The notes beneath the pieces are model-generated. The model did no database searches. It was given only the letters and a program-made list of their open reading frames with translations, and had not been told where the DNA came from. The translations under genes were made by a program, and so were the position numbers. This document shows positions 35,325-46,745 of a stretch of 64,000 nt of DNA, piece by piece. The first letter of the stretch is position 1. Every line of letters begins with the position of its first letter. Origin of the DNA: Solenopsis invicta (Eukaryota > Arthropoda > Insecta > Hymenoptera > Formicidae); contig NC_052676.1 in the NCBI RefSeq assembly GCF_016802725.1, positions 7,333,433-7,397,432 of the forward strand. The letters are read 5' to 3'.

Positions 35325-36284
35325 CATACAAATCTGACTATGCAACTTTCTCGGAGTGTAGGTATCTCTCCTTACGGAAAAGAATAACTAACTATTGTAT
35401 TGTAATCTGTGTGGTTATTATAATCCTGTGTGAAATTATTACACATGACACGAATCACATACGTGTAGTTACTGCAATACAATAAATATTAGTCATTATA
35501 CGTTTATACGTAATTATGCGTCATAAAATGAATCACACGCATGTAATTATTGTAATAAAAAAAAATACAAATCGGACAAATTACTACAATAGCGTCTTTA
35601 ACGTTATATTGGTAGCAGCGATCAGCGATACGATGACAGATAACAGCGATAGATATAACAATATCAAGCTACAGCACTTGTAAAAGTTAGTATGAGAAGC
35701 AAATGCGTAGTAAATTAATTACATACAATATACATGTAAACAGACAAGGATAAAAAATATTTACGAGAGTGTTAATTGTGGTGGTATCGTAGAAGCAGCT
35801 ATAACAGTTTTTCAATTATTTACGATTTATTAAATCGTTTACTAATCACAAAGCTGACATTTTGTAGGCATTATAAGAGTAACTTGACATTTTGACATCA
35901 AGTTTATCATATAAATGCATAGTATTATTTTTATTAAAAATTAAATTATTTCTATAAGAAACAGATTTGTGCATTACATACGCATAATTAATAATCAACA
36001 AAATATTGATCGAATCAATTCGATAACAATTAAGATGTTACGATAACCAAATTGAGCCAATTGCCAAAATAAATTCATTATAGATATACTATTTTCACAC
36101 ATTTGTCTCATAGGATAAAAACTTTATGATAACATCGATGATATTGATAAGCTATATTTATATCTTGATAAAATTATCGACTTATTTTTTTAACAATTAT
36201 TTTAATAAAACGTAAAATAAATAGAAATATAAAAGTTAATATTTAAATTAAATTAAAACGTATTTTAACCATGTATGTATACAT

Positions 36285-37480
36285 CGTTAAAATTTAAATT
36301 AAAACATATAATTAAAATACACATGTATACATACGTACACAAGTTTATTAACGATAATTTATTTAAATTTACCTTTAATCTTCAACTTTTTCAAACTCTT
36401 TTTAAAGTTTAATTTAACTTTCATTGTTTTTTTATATAGTATCTGATTTAAAAAATGAAAAGAAAAAAGATAGAAATATAATCTTATTACACGTTTATTA
36501 AAGTTCTTATATGAGACAAATGAGCATGGTAATAAATTTATTTTGACAGTTAACCCAATGGTTATTATAACGTTTAGTTGATGAGTTGATATTTTGTTGA
36601 TAATAATAATTATGTAATGTACAAATATATTTCTTATAGAAATAATTTCTTAATAAAAATGTCACCACGTATTTATATGATAATTGCAATGATCAAGAAA
36701 TATACTTGTGTTATTTTCACCACTTTGTGGTGTCACCATGTTTAAGTGTGAGAAATGTCAGCTTTGTGATACGTAAACTTTGATAGTGAATAATTTAAAA
36801 ACCATTATTTTTGTATTAAGATTTTTTTTCTTAAAATGTTTCAAAGAATTTGCTCTTAAGAGGAAATGTAGATTTGGGACATTTTGTATACTTAAAATAT
36901 TACAAAATAAGCGTGTCAATTTCTGCCATGTGCTTAAAGCAGTAATAATTGGGACAATTATCTTATATAAATTAGTGTTAGAATGAGTGTTTGAAGTAGA
37001 ATTAGTATTAAATTTACTCATGAGTATGTTCATTACTTAACATAAAAACATAAACCAGTAGATTTTTTTTACAAAAATACACAAATTTTCCAACAGTATA
37101 TGGAAATACATTTGTACATTACATACACATAATTATTATTATCAACAATATATCAGTTCATTAATATTTCATAATATCATTACAAACGGTTATCAGCTCA
37201 TTAACGTTTTGTTATTAAATTGATAACCTGATTGTTGGGTCAGTTGTCGAAATAAATTAATCATCGTGCTCTCATATGATAAAAACTTTAATAAAATCAG
37301 ATTGTACTTTTATCTCTTATCTTTTTATTTTTTTAATTACGCACTGTATTGAAAACAAAAAAAAGTTAAATTAAACTTTGAAGAGAGTTTGAAGAAGTTG
37401 AGAATTAAAAATATTTAAATAAATTATTGCTAATAATTTAATAACTTAACTTGTATACATATGTATTTTAATTACAATTA
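36285..37480. repeat. 1.2-kb element with long inverted ends
   Basis: The sequence at about 36285-36440 returns as its reverse complement at about 37350-37480 (GTTAAATTAAACTTT, AGTTTGAAGAAGTTGA, TGTATACATATGTATTTTAA). The flank at 35955-36130 is also repeated directly at 37125-37300 (TACATACACATAATTA, ATAGGATAAAAACTTT). No coding frame. Confidence 0.5.
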
Positions 37481-37514
37481 GAAGTCGTGCTAACACAAAC
37501 AGTCTTTAATATAT

Positions 37515-37745
37515 AATAACTATAAACTTTAAATTTTATATGTTTTGATCGTAAATGCGGTCATTTTCAGTAAACAATTCAGTTAAGTACTTATTTAACC
37601 GACATTACATACTACTCATAGCATTCGCTCTTTTTAATTTGATAAATTTGTTTGTGTTCGTAAACAATCTTTGATATATAATAACAATAAACTTTTTTGC
37701 ATTTATGATCAAAACATATAAAATTTAAGTTTATTGTCATTTTAC
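37515..37745. repeat. Hairpin-forming inverted repeat
   Basis: AACTTTAAATTTTATATGTTTTGATCGTAAATG at 37525-37557 is mirrored by CATTTATGATCAAAACATATAAAATTTAAGTTT near 37698-37731, with about 140 bp between. Confidence 0.55.
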
Positions 37746-40700
37746 TATATGTCACTTGTATTTTTATAAACATTAACAACAAAAACCAATAGCAAGCAAT
37801 AAATAAAGTTGTTCTAAATTAAATATATTCACATTACATATAAGTAAGCAACGCGGAACTAGTTTCTGCCTCACTGTAGGTTTTTATCAGCCGCTTGACT
37901 AGATATCTTAACGTTAACAAATAAATGCATAAAATACTGCGAAGTCAAGTTTTATTTTTACATTGAGTCAATAAATTGTATAAAACTGTCGCAACTATTG
38001 TTTCTCTGTGACATTATTGCGTGCTTGTCCACTGTTCGTGACGAAAATCTTTGTGTTGTACCTGACTATCCATCACATAAACATGTCTGTGTCAAAATTT
38101 ATATAATTTTTATAATTTTTCTTTAATTTACAATAATATCGTTACATGTTTACAATAATATCATTACAATAAAAATTATATACCAATCTGTTATTGATTC
38201 TGTGAAAACTTTTTTAACGAATTGACATACATTTTGAAGAGAAAAGAAACAAACGAACTTGTTGACATATCGTACTCTACTGAACTCCGAGACTCCACTA
38301 ACGATTAGTCACAAAATCGTAACGGTGCTGATCATAACATCGTTTCTCATCGTAAATCTCAAAAGTTGTTGTTTCCGATTTTATCTAATAAATCAAAATA
38401 AGACCCATCGAGATACTCAGTGTCATTATTTACATTAATGCTATTTTTTTAAACTTTGATGTAAATCATTTCGGAAATCAATCTTTTATAATAATTTTGC
38501 TCATGGTTCAAGATTTTTGGATTGTCCCAATCAAAATTATGATTGTATTTTATTCTGTGTTCACTGAGTACTCCGATGCATCTTTATTGATGTTCTTTAA
38601 TAGCGTTGTTATTGCGCAGATATTTTATGTAGCAAAAAGCTGCGAAACGATATTGACATCGCTATCATTAGTGTACAAAACAAAGACTCTGGTCAATGAC
38701 TCTTTTCTGTAAGGTTGGGTCATGCTAATATGCAGCGGCACAATTGACATTTTTAAATACAATTTTTTTTAATGAAATAAGAAAAGCTTAAATTATTTTT
38801 TAAAATAAGCAATTTTAAAGGGCAGACTGTAGTCTTCAAATTCATGCTAATTTAAATCGTAAAAAGTTGTTTATAATTCCATAAAGTTTGGCTTTGCAAA
38901 ATTTTCAAGGATTAAATTTATTTTGAATTTCTCATGTAAAAAAAATTTTTATTATTTAATTTTAAATTGTTATTTTAAATAATTAATGTAAACTATATGT
39001 TAAATAAATGTTTTTTTCAATTGTTATTTTAAAAGAAGGTTAATGTAAAATAAATACTAAATTAATGCTAAATTAATGTTAAAAATAAATATTTCTTTAA
39101 ATAAGTAATATAAATTTAATATTAAATAAACATTAAATGTTTTTTTTTATTTTTTATCATAAATAAATAATTAATGTAATATAATTATTAAATAAAAGAT
39201 CATTTGAAAGATATTTGAAATTGTCTATTTACTGATATTGTGTACTAATTGCGGAAGTTTTAAGCCAAAATTAATATTAAATAAAGATTAAATTAATATT
39301 AAATATGTAATTAAATACATTTTTTAAAATTATTATTTCAAATGAGTAATTAACATTAAGTAAATATTAAGTTAATGTTAAATAAACATTAAATGAATGT
39401 TTCTCTAATTTGTTATTTTAAATAAATAATAATTAATATAATGTAAATTTTAAATCAATATTAAATAAATGTTAAATGTAAACGTTCTTTTTAATAATTA
39501 TCTTAAACAAATAATTAATATAAGTTAACATTAAATTAACGTTAAATATAAATTTCTTTTAAATTATTATCTATAAATAATTAATGTGAAATAAATATTT
39601 AATAAATATAAAATAAATATTTTTTAAATATTTTTTTAATAAAGGTGTATAATGTAAAACTAATAAAAAATAAATATTGAAAAACATTTGAAAAGGATTA
39701 CTCATTTGGTAGCAACAATGATCGTTGGAGATGTATATCATCACGCGTTTGCATGTGGTGCTGAGCTAGTAATTTTTAGTAATTATTATATTTCATTAGT
39801 TATTGCAAATTTTGTAAAATGGAATAAAACTTTTCTGTTCAGTTTAACTTACTTTATTATCCCACGAGAGATGCAGCGGTTATTATCGAATACTTTTCTG
39901 TATATAACACAATATTTCTACACAAAACAGCCGTGCACATTCAAAGTAACAGCACACACAGTTTTTTATAGTACTGGTATTGTGATACAATTTGTAGCAA
40001 TTAATATAATTTGATAACATTGATATGTACGTTACCAGTACGATATCGAAACTATTAAGAATCACAGCGTGCTTCAGTCCTGCCTTTGCACGTTTGATTG
40101 TCTGGGCAAGTACTGCACTGTTATTACTATATCAGTAACTGAAGATATTTTATCAATTTTTGATATAGTAATCAGTTTATGAAAGCACTTTATCAGTTCT
40201 TTTTTTCAAGGATGTCGCTCATAGGGTAATCTCATTATGCTTGGCTCGTACCAAGGCCATGGTTCTCATTTTCAAGCGTTCTTATAAAGAGTGACTGTCA
40301 GTCAGAATGCATTGTCGTTGCTCGATTTCCTCGCACCTGTATACCTCGAATTATTAGGGCTTATTCAATTTTGATGGTAAACATCCATTCGACGGCCACT
40401 AAGAGAAGTCTTTACTTTCAGGAGTGGTTAATTCGATATTAACCATGCAAACATTCAGACAGAGTGTGTTTTTGGGCAACGATCTTTTCGGGCTTCTGAT
40501 TGCGATCTTTTTTTGTTTCTCTTTTTTTTTTCAATTCGTGATACTACTTTTCGGAACCATTTCCTCTGGGTCGATCGAACTCACAGAATGATTTGTTTGT
40601 TTTTTTTGTTTCTTATTTTATTACTTATTCATTTGTTTTTTACAGTTTTTCTGGGAAAGGGGGATCTTTATATAATATGCCTCTAAACTCTAAATCAATA

Positions 40701-41399
40701 TTACATATTCCGGCTTCATGACTGTGTTTCAAGTCCAACGAATATGTGAAGTGCAGTTTGAATAGATTGAAGATTGTAGAATTAAAAAATTATTATTGCG
40801 TACTAAGAACCGCTGTGACTGACATAAGCTTATTAATCTTATGTTTTATTTGTTTTATCGATAGACAAGTATGTCTTCTAAAACCCGGCAACTTAATGCT
40901 AAGCACGAATTTTTGATTAGTCGCTATGTCTTTGCGGAAAACATAATAGGTAGTTATACATTCAATAATATAAGAAATAGAAAATAAAATATGTAGTCAG
41001 TATTTAACAACACGAGAGCAGATTTGAGACATTTTATGTCAGCAGATTCAAAGCAGACGGAGAGGAACTGTTGCTCATTTTGTTACCAACAAAATGATTT
41101 CCATTCATGGAAAATATTTTGCTTAATTATTTATTTTTGACAACATAGGAGCAACATGACGATAGTAGTAAAAGTTAATGATGTCTGTGCTTTTATCATG
41201 CATTTGTTCAAAATATTAAATATATTAATTATTCTATATGTGAAAAACTTGTTATAATTGTTTTAATGATAAACGTTTATATTTGCTGATGGGATTATGT
41301 TTTTGATATTTCCAATAACTAATTAAATTGAGATTATATTTAAATTTCGGGATAGCCTTTAGCAACATTTAACGGCGTGTGATATCTGAATCAGTACAC
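37746..41399. other. Gene-free spacer with weak open frames
   Basis: Frames at 38497-38712 and 39688-40014 (+ strand) are open but have AT-driven composition and no motif I recognise. Sequence near 38620-38660 (CGCAGATATTTTATGTAGCAAAAAGCTG) also occurs at 28565 and 59930 inside P450 intron 5, so it is repeat-derived. The stretch 40230-40480 is more GC-rich and has a TATAAAG at 40283, but no gene follows it. Confidence 0.45.
38940..39680. repeat. AT-only tandem array, second copy
   Basis: Same word set as 34330-35240, interrupted by GATATTGTGTACTAATTGCGG near 39233, which resembles the end of the 34-kb array. Confidence 0.6.
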
Positions 41400-42030
41400 A
41401 ACACTATTTAAATTATTTTTTTATTATTTAGTTAATATTATTATAATTGTTTATTGTACAATTCATTATCAAAATAATAATTATTAAATACTTATTTTAC
41501 ATTAATTATTTATTTTTAATAGTGATTCAGAAAAAATATTAATGTAATATTTATTTAACGTTTATTTAATATTTATGTTCTATTAATTATTTATTTAAAA
41601 TAATGAATTTATTTAAAATAATGATTTGAAAATTATTTACAAAACGTTTAATCGACATTAATTTATTTTACATTAATTATTTGAACAAGATTCATTTAAA
41701 TTCAATCACAATATTAAAAATATTTATTGAACATTAATTGTATATTTATCTTATATTTTTTTCATTGAATATTCATTTAAAGTAATAATTTCTTACAAAC
41801 GTTATTTAAACGTTTATTTAATATTGTTTAGGTATTTATTTATCATGAATTATTTAATTAAAAAAATAATTTTAGCATTTAAATGTTTATTTAATATTAA
41901 TTTTTTTACTTATTTTTCATCCGTAAAATTATATTTATTTATTATTTATATAACATTTAAACTATTCATTTTTTAATTATTGTTGATTTTAAAATTGATT
42001 TAAAAAACGTTTTAATAATATTTATGAAAA
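41400..42030. repeat. AT-only tandem array, inverted copy
   Basis: Words such as ATTTATTTAACGTTTATTTA are reverse complements of the 34-kb array words. It precedes the direct dispersed repeat at 42104. Confidence 0.6.
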
Positions 42031-42103
42031 TTAGCAAAAAATTATAACTTATACATACGTTTATATAAATGATACGCTTTTTATTTATCAATAATATGCA
42101 CTC

Positions 42104-42230
42104 TTGAAGTATTTAGAGATCATTACAAGGAATCAGTTCGCAGCAGTCGCAGAGGTCAAGCATCATTCACCGCGAATGTACGATTTGGAAAGGTGACTGG
42201 AAATTTCCGAAAGAAAGTTCCTGAAAAAAA
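42104..42230 (+). repeat. Dispersed repeat, direct copy in spacer
   Basis: GATCATTACAAGG, CAGTTCGCAGCAGTCG, CATCATTCACCG and GGAAATTTCCG align with the 29262 family, with a short internal deletion. AT-rich arrays lie on both sides. Confidence 0.55.
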
Positions 42231-42694
42231 ACATCCATATTAAAACTAAAACTTTTTTAATGTAATAAGAGGCATGATTCCATTAATTTTAATATTTTCG
42301 AAAAACTTTTCTATTGCATAAAATATTTTTAAAATTTTTTTAAAATATATTGTTTTGTTCATTGGGTTAAAAAAAACGTTTTTTTAATAAACATTTTTTA
42401 ATAAACTTTAAATGTTTAAAAAATATTTTTCTAATATTAAAAAATATTTTTTTAACGTCAAAATAAACATTTTTTAACTAAAAAAAAAATATTTGACATT
42501 TTTAATGTTTTTATAAATGTTGTTAAAAATGTTCCATAATTTTTTAAAAACACCTTTTTCTAAAGTTTACTAGAATGTCTCTAGATTTACTCATCGGATC
42601 CTCCAAATAATCTGGTTGTTTACTTTTTTGAAAACTTTTTCTTTTTTTGTTTTAACATTTTTTTTATTTATTAATTTACTGTAATAGTTGTATT

Positions 42695-42757
42695 ATAGTA
42701 ACTTGCGGTGCAATAATTCAAAGAGCTTAGTAGATGGCTGACTTACCAACGCCACAT
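42695..42757 (-). repeat. Repeat ACTATGGCGTC…, inverted copy
   Basis: TTGCGGTGCAATAATTCAAAG through CTTACCAACGCCA is the reverse complement of 35266-35324. Confidence 0.65.
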
Positions 42758-42763
42758 ATTGTA

Positions 42764-43493
42764 GGGGAAAGTAGGGTTATTGTACGCACTGGGTAATTGT
42801 ACGCTTCGTGGTTTGGCACCTTCCCGATGAATAGAAATTATATCACGACGATATTTGTAGGCTGAAGGCATTTTTTAAATATATAACCATACGTTATATC
42901 ATTTAAAAACGTAGTTAATTGAAAAAATAAGAAAAAGTAAAATCATGATTTTTCTTGCGATTTTGGCATTCAGAAAATAAGGCAATAAGTCCGTATTTTT
43001 ACTTTAGTCATTTAATTTTGTTATACCTAACAAAAGTACGTTTTTCCCTGCGTTCTTTGAGCTATTGTTTATTAAATTTAATTAAATAGTCATCAAGTAA
43101 TTGTTTTTTTATCAAATCAAGTTCGCCGTCGACAATTTTACGCATCCATCTTGAAAGGCGTGAGACCACGTGAGATCAACTATAGTGCCACTAGTACAGT
43201 GTAGTGCAGTGTAGTGTAGTTAAAAGAATGAGCTATAACCTCATTTTTCCTCCGCGTCCATTTATCCAACCGCACGTACAATTACCCAAGGCCCGAGAAA
43301 TTTTTTCGTTTAACCACTTGCTTCTTTTTGCTGAATATAGCATTACCAAATAAAAAATTGTTTAATATGACAATACATAATGATAAAAAAATGTTTAAAG
43401 TTTCTATTTCTGTACTCGTATCGATTTCAACTTTAAAAATCACTTCACTGCGATAAATTTCCCTTAGGTGCGTGCAATTTACCTACTTTCCCC
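42764..43493. mobile_element. 730-bp TA-flanked element with GGGGAAAGTAGG ends
   Basis: The left end GGGGAAAGTAGG and the right end CCTACTTTCCCC are perfect inverses, flanked by TA (42762-42763, 43494-43495). Sub-terminal CACTGGGTAATTGTACG and CGTACAATTACCCA are inverted too. No transposase frame. It sits at the centre of two inverted copies of the ACTATGGCGTC repeat. Confidence 0.75.
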
Positions 43494-43504
43494 TATAAAT
43501 GTTA

Positions 43505-43563
43505 GACTATGGCGTCGATAAGTCAGTCATTTACTAGGCTCTTCGAATCATTGCACCGCACTC
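43505..43563 (+). repeat. Repeat ACTATGGCGTC…, direct copy
   Basis: ACTATGGCGTCGATAAGTCAG through ATTGCACCGCACT, immediately right of the 730-bp element. Confidence 0.65.
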
Positions 43564-44199
43564 TACTTTACTACAAATACTATTTTATCACACGCCGGTT
43601 CTGGTAGAACATTCCATTCAAGTTCTAATAAAGTGCCTTTAGCTTTTAATTGTTGCGAAAGCAACATGTAACTGACGATGAACGTTATTGTGAAGAAAGA
43701 TGATTTTTCGATTACCTTTTTTTCCGTGGGTCTTGTTTTTAAATTTCTTTGCTCAGTCGGTACAGAAAGCGATTGTAGCGATCTACAGTAATCATTTATT
43801 AGGTTTGACTAATTCGTAATAGAACACGAGGTGAATAAAGATTATTCTTGGAGCAATATTATAACGTATAGAAATGATTCACAAGAGGAATTCCAATAAA
43901 CATATAACTTATATTTTAAATGTTATTGTTGCTTACAAAATATTTTTACCGACACTTAATAATAAAAAGATAATAAAATTACAATACAATTTTTGATAAA
44001 AAAGTATGTAGTTGTAATATACATTATTATTATACTAAAGCATAATGAATAGTATTAATAAGAAAACTAAAAACATTAAAAAAGTTGACAAGAACAAATA
44101 CACATTAATGAACAAATTTATCTTTTTATACGATTTTTACTTTGACATCTTGTATTTTTGGAATAAATTAAGAGAAATGTTTTTAGTAAGAAGATAATT

Positions 44200-44293
44200 T
44201 TATCGTGGCTCGATAATAAGGTGTACATCATTTTTTGCTACGAGAATCGCTGATTTTTCATTGAAAGTAAGCGGAACCGGGTCCTGAAGTTAA
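44200..44293 (-). pseudogene. Truncated P450 exon 6 relic
   Basis: The minus strand reads PVPLTFNEKSAILVAKNDVHLIIEPR and TAA, the last part of a type-B-like exon 6. The first half of the exon is gone: after GGACC about five bases are lost and similarity ends within 15 nt, where sequence like that at 28320-28370 (P450 intron 5) begins. A deletion therefore joined intron to exon. No other exons of this gene remain nearby. Confidence 0.75.
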
Positions 44294-44889
44294 TCCTAAA
44301 GTTTTCTAATTTTGTCTGCGAAGAATATTATTGGTTGCTCTTGGAGCGGTATTCATTGCTTTATTCATTTCAACTGGCGCATTATCACATCTTTTCTTTA
44401 TGCCGTGTTTTTTGATTCACGATTCCAGAAAATAAAAGTATCTGGATTTGATTATCACCACTTAAATTAAATTGCATTTTTATCGTCAATTATACCTTCG
44501 ATATTGAATGACGATTATCACTCATTGGACATTGTTTTCCCATCCGGTATCTTCGATTATAGTCTTTGACATAGTATGGCAAGTTCTCATTTTCTTTTTG
44601 CTCATATTATCTACGTGAAAACTCACGTTCTACTCCATAACATTCAGACTTCCGTTCGAAAAGGCATTGTAATTGTCATTATGTCAAGCCGATCCGATCA
44701 ATACATTGATTGTCGTATTTTCTTAACGTTTTTATCAATCAATATTTTTTGTGAAAGAAAAGAATCTTCTGAACGTTTAACGTTTAACTAGACTATTTTC
44801 TAATGCTGTTAATTTAACATTCTTTTTTATGGCTGCACATACAATGATTATAAAAATAGCTTCTCAATGTATTAATAGATACCCAGGGA

Positions 44890-45255
44890 GAAACGATAAA
44901 CGGATCGACGTCAAATCGACATCATTTTGACGAAATGAATTGAAATGAGATCAAATTTGATGTTTAGATTGATGTTAAAATGTTAAAATTTTGACGCTAT
45001 TTGAAAGTCAATATCAACGTCTATACAACATTTAATAAATGATATTAACATCTTTTCGGTACTATATAATTCAAGGAGAAATAATCTATCAAATTAATAT
45101 CGAAATGATTTTGACGTCAAATTGATGTCAATTTGACATCAATTCCGTTATCATTTCCCAGGAATCGTTTAATGGAGGGATGGAAAAAAAATCATGCCAG
45201 AAGTTAAAACATTTTATTAAAAATACATTTTATTAAAAAATATAATATAAAAAAA
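44890..45255. repeat. Dispersed repeat rich in TTGATGTCAA palindromes (copy b)
   Basis: Inverted relative of 14485-14755. Contains TTGACGTCAAATTGATGTCA near 45111, i.e. a perfect TGACGTCA palindrome. Shorter relatives are seen at about 20590-20650 and 51080-51140 in intron 1 of copies 1 and 3. Confidence 0.55.
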
Positions 45256-45649
45256 ATTATAAATGAAATACCCTATTAATGAAATGCAATCGTATTGTAT
45301 CCCTATGAAAAATGTGTGATAAAAATCGATTTAAAAAAAGTAATCCGAACTGATCGGGATTCCTGCATTGAAAATATTCGGCATTAAGAGCGATTTAAAA
45401 TAAAATTAGAACCTAGATAGATTTATTAAAACAGAATACATTAATGTAAACGCAATAAATGTTTAGTTTACAAAAAAATATTCCTTGTATCTTCTTTGTA
45501 AAAAAAAGGATTTAAAAAAGATTAAATTTGAATTAAACATTTAATTTATGTACAAGATTAAATAATAATACAAATTGTTATTTACATGTAAAAATAATAA
45601 AATTTTATGTGAAACAGAGTTCCACACACACATCACGTTTGAAAAGAAC

Positions 45650-46380
45650 AAGAACGAGTATTCGTCTCGAGGTTACAATAAGCAGCTCCTAAAAGTCTCA
45701 CTGAATTATAAGCTGGGGAGTCGGCCGCAGTGGCATCTAGATATAACACCTGTGGCCGCATTCGACTCACGAGAAGATCCCCTGCTTTTTTGGCAGTTAA
45801 TCAACAACTGTCAATAAAAAAAAAATAGTTTTTGAACAATTTTACAAATTAATTAAAACGATTTACAATGTTATTTTATCAAAATAGCTTTTTATTTAAA
45901 AATAGCATGCAAGAATTGTCAGCGTTTTAGCGCATCATTTCTTGCTACTAATGTCAGGATTCCTAAACGTGGTCGCTGAGAATATTTAAGAGTCTTGTTG
46001 CGTTGATATTTATTGCTCACAAAATTCGCTCGTACAAACACGGAGAGAACTCGGTCCTTATGCCAACGTATTATAAATGAAGACTCGGCTTCTATTATTG
46101 CTAACGGTTATCGCTCGTGGATCGGCATACTGGAGACTTGGCTCCCTTATCAGTACTGATTCGAACGCAATAAAACTTGTGAAAATAAGAAAACTCGTGA
46201 ACGCAAGAACGATTTGAGCTTTACGGCGTTTCTCGGCCTATATATATACGGATCCGTGACCCTTGCGTGGGCCAATCTTACCCTTTCGAGGGTCATGTCT
46301 TGTCGACCGATGGCAGCCAATCAAGACTTGATCTGTCGCGCTCGTTCGGCGAGAGAATCGTGATTCTAATTTTGACAAAA
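45650..46380. other. GC-richer island in the spacer, unrecognised
   Basis: Base composition rises clearly at 45690-45790 and again at 45950-46370 (GTCGGCCGCAGTGGCATC, GTGGATCGGCATACTGG, CGATGGCAGCCAATCAAG). It includes a TATATATATA box at 46241 and AATAAA at 46168. A promoter, a solo LTR or a captured fragment would all fit. The frame at 45575-45817 is not similar to anything I know. Confidence 0.3.
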
Positions 46381-46550
46381 CAAGTCTTAATAAAACTAAA
46401 TTAAGATTTTAAAAAGTTTTTATATTATGCATTACACTTAAATAATTTATAAAATTAGAAAAATAAAATCTTTCGAATTTTCTTGAATGTTTGGAAATTA
46501 ACAGCATAGAGGTATATTAAATTAAAAAAAAAATATATATAGAAATAATA

Positions 46551-46552
<2 letters not shown>

Positions 46553-46581
<29 letters not shown>
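46553..46581. repeat. (AT)n microsatellite
   Basis: AT dinucleotide run in the palindromic module downstream of copy 3. Confidence 0.8.
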
Positions 46582-46585
<4 letters not shown>

Positions 46586-46745
46586 AAATACATATAATTA
46601 CATACAATTATGTATAAATAGATATATAATTATATATTTAAATATGTACGGTCACATTTGATATATAATTGTACATAAAAATTTTTTTCTTGTGTAATGA
46701 AGTCAAGGAAAATATTGTTAGTTCATTCGTAAGAAGATGATAATT

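Noticed and set aside
38497..38712. Hydrophobic open frame considered as a chemoreceptor exon
   Set aside because: Part of its sequence recurs in P450 intron 5 at 28565 and 59930, so it is repeat-derived; no receptor signature was seen.
39688..40014. 108-codon + strand open frame as a gene
   Set aside because: Composition is AT-driven, it begins at the end of an AT-only array, has no known motif and no splice or promoter context.
40283..40303. TATAAAG followed by TCAGTC as a core promoter
   Set aside because: The spacing of about 17 nt is too short for TATA/initiator and no gene follows on either strand.
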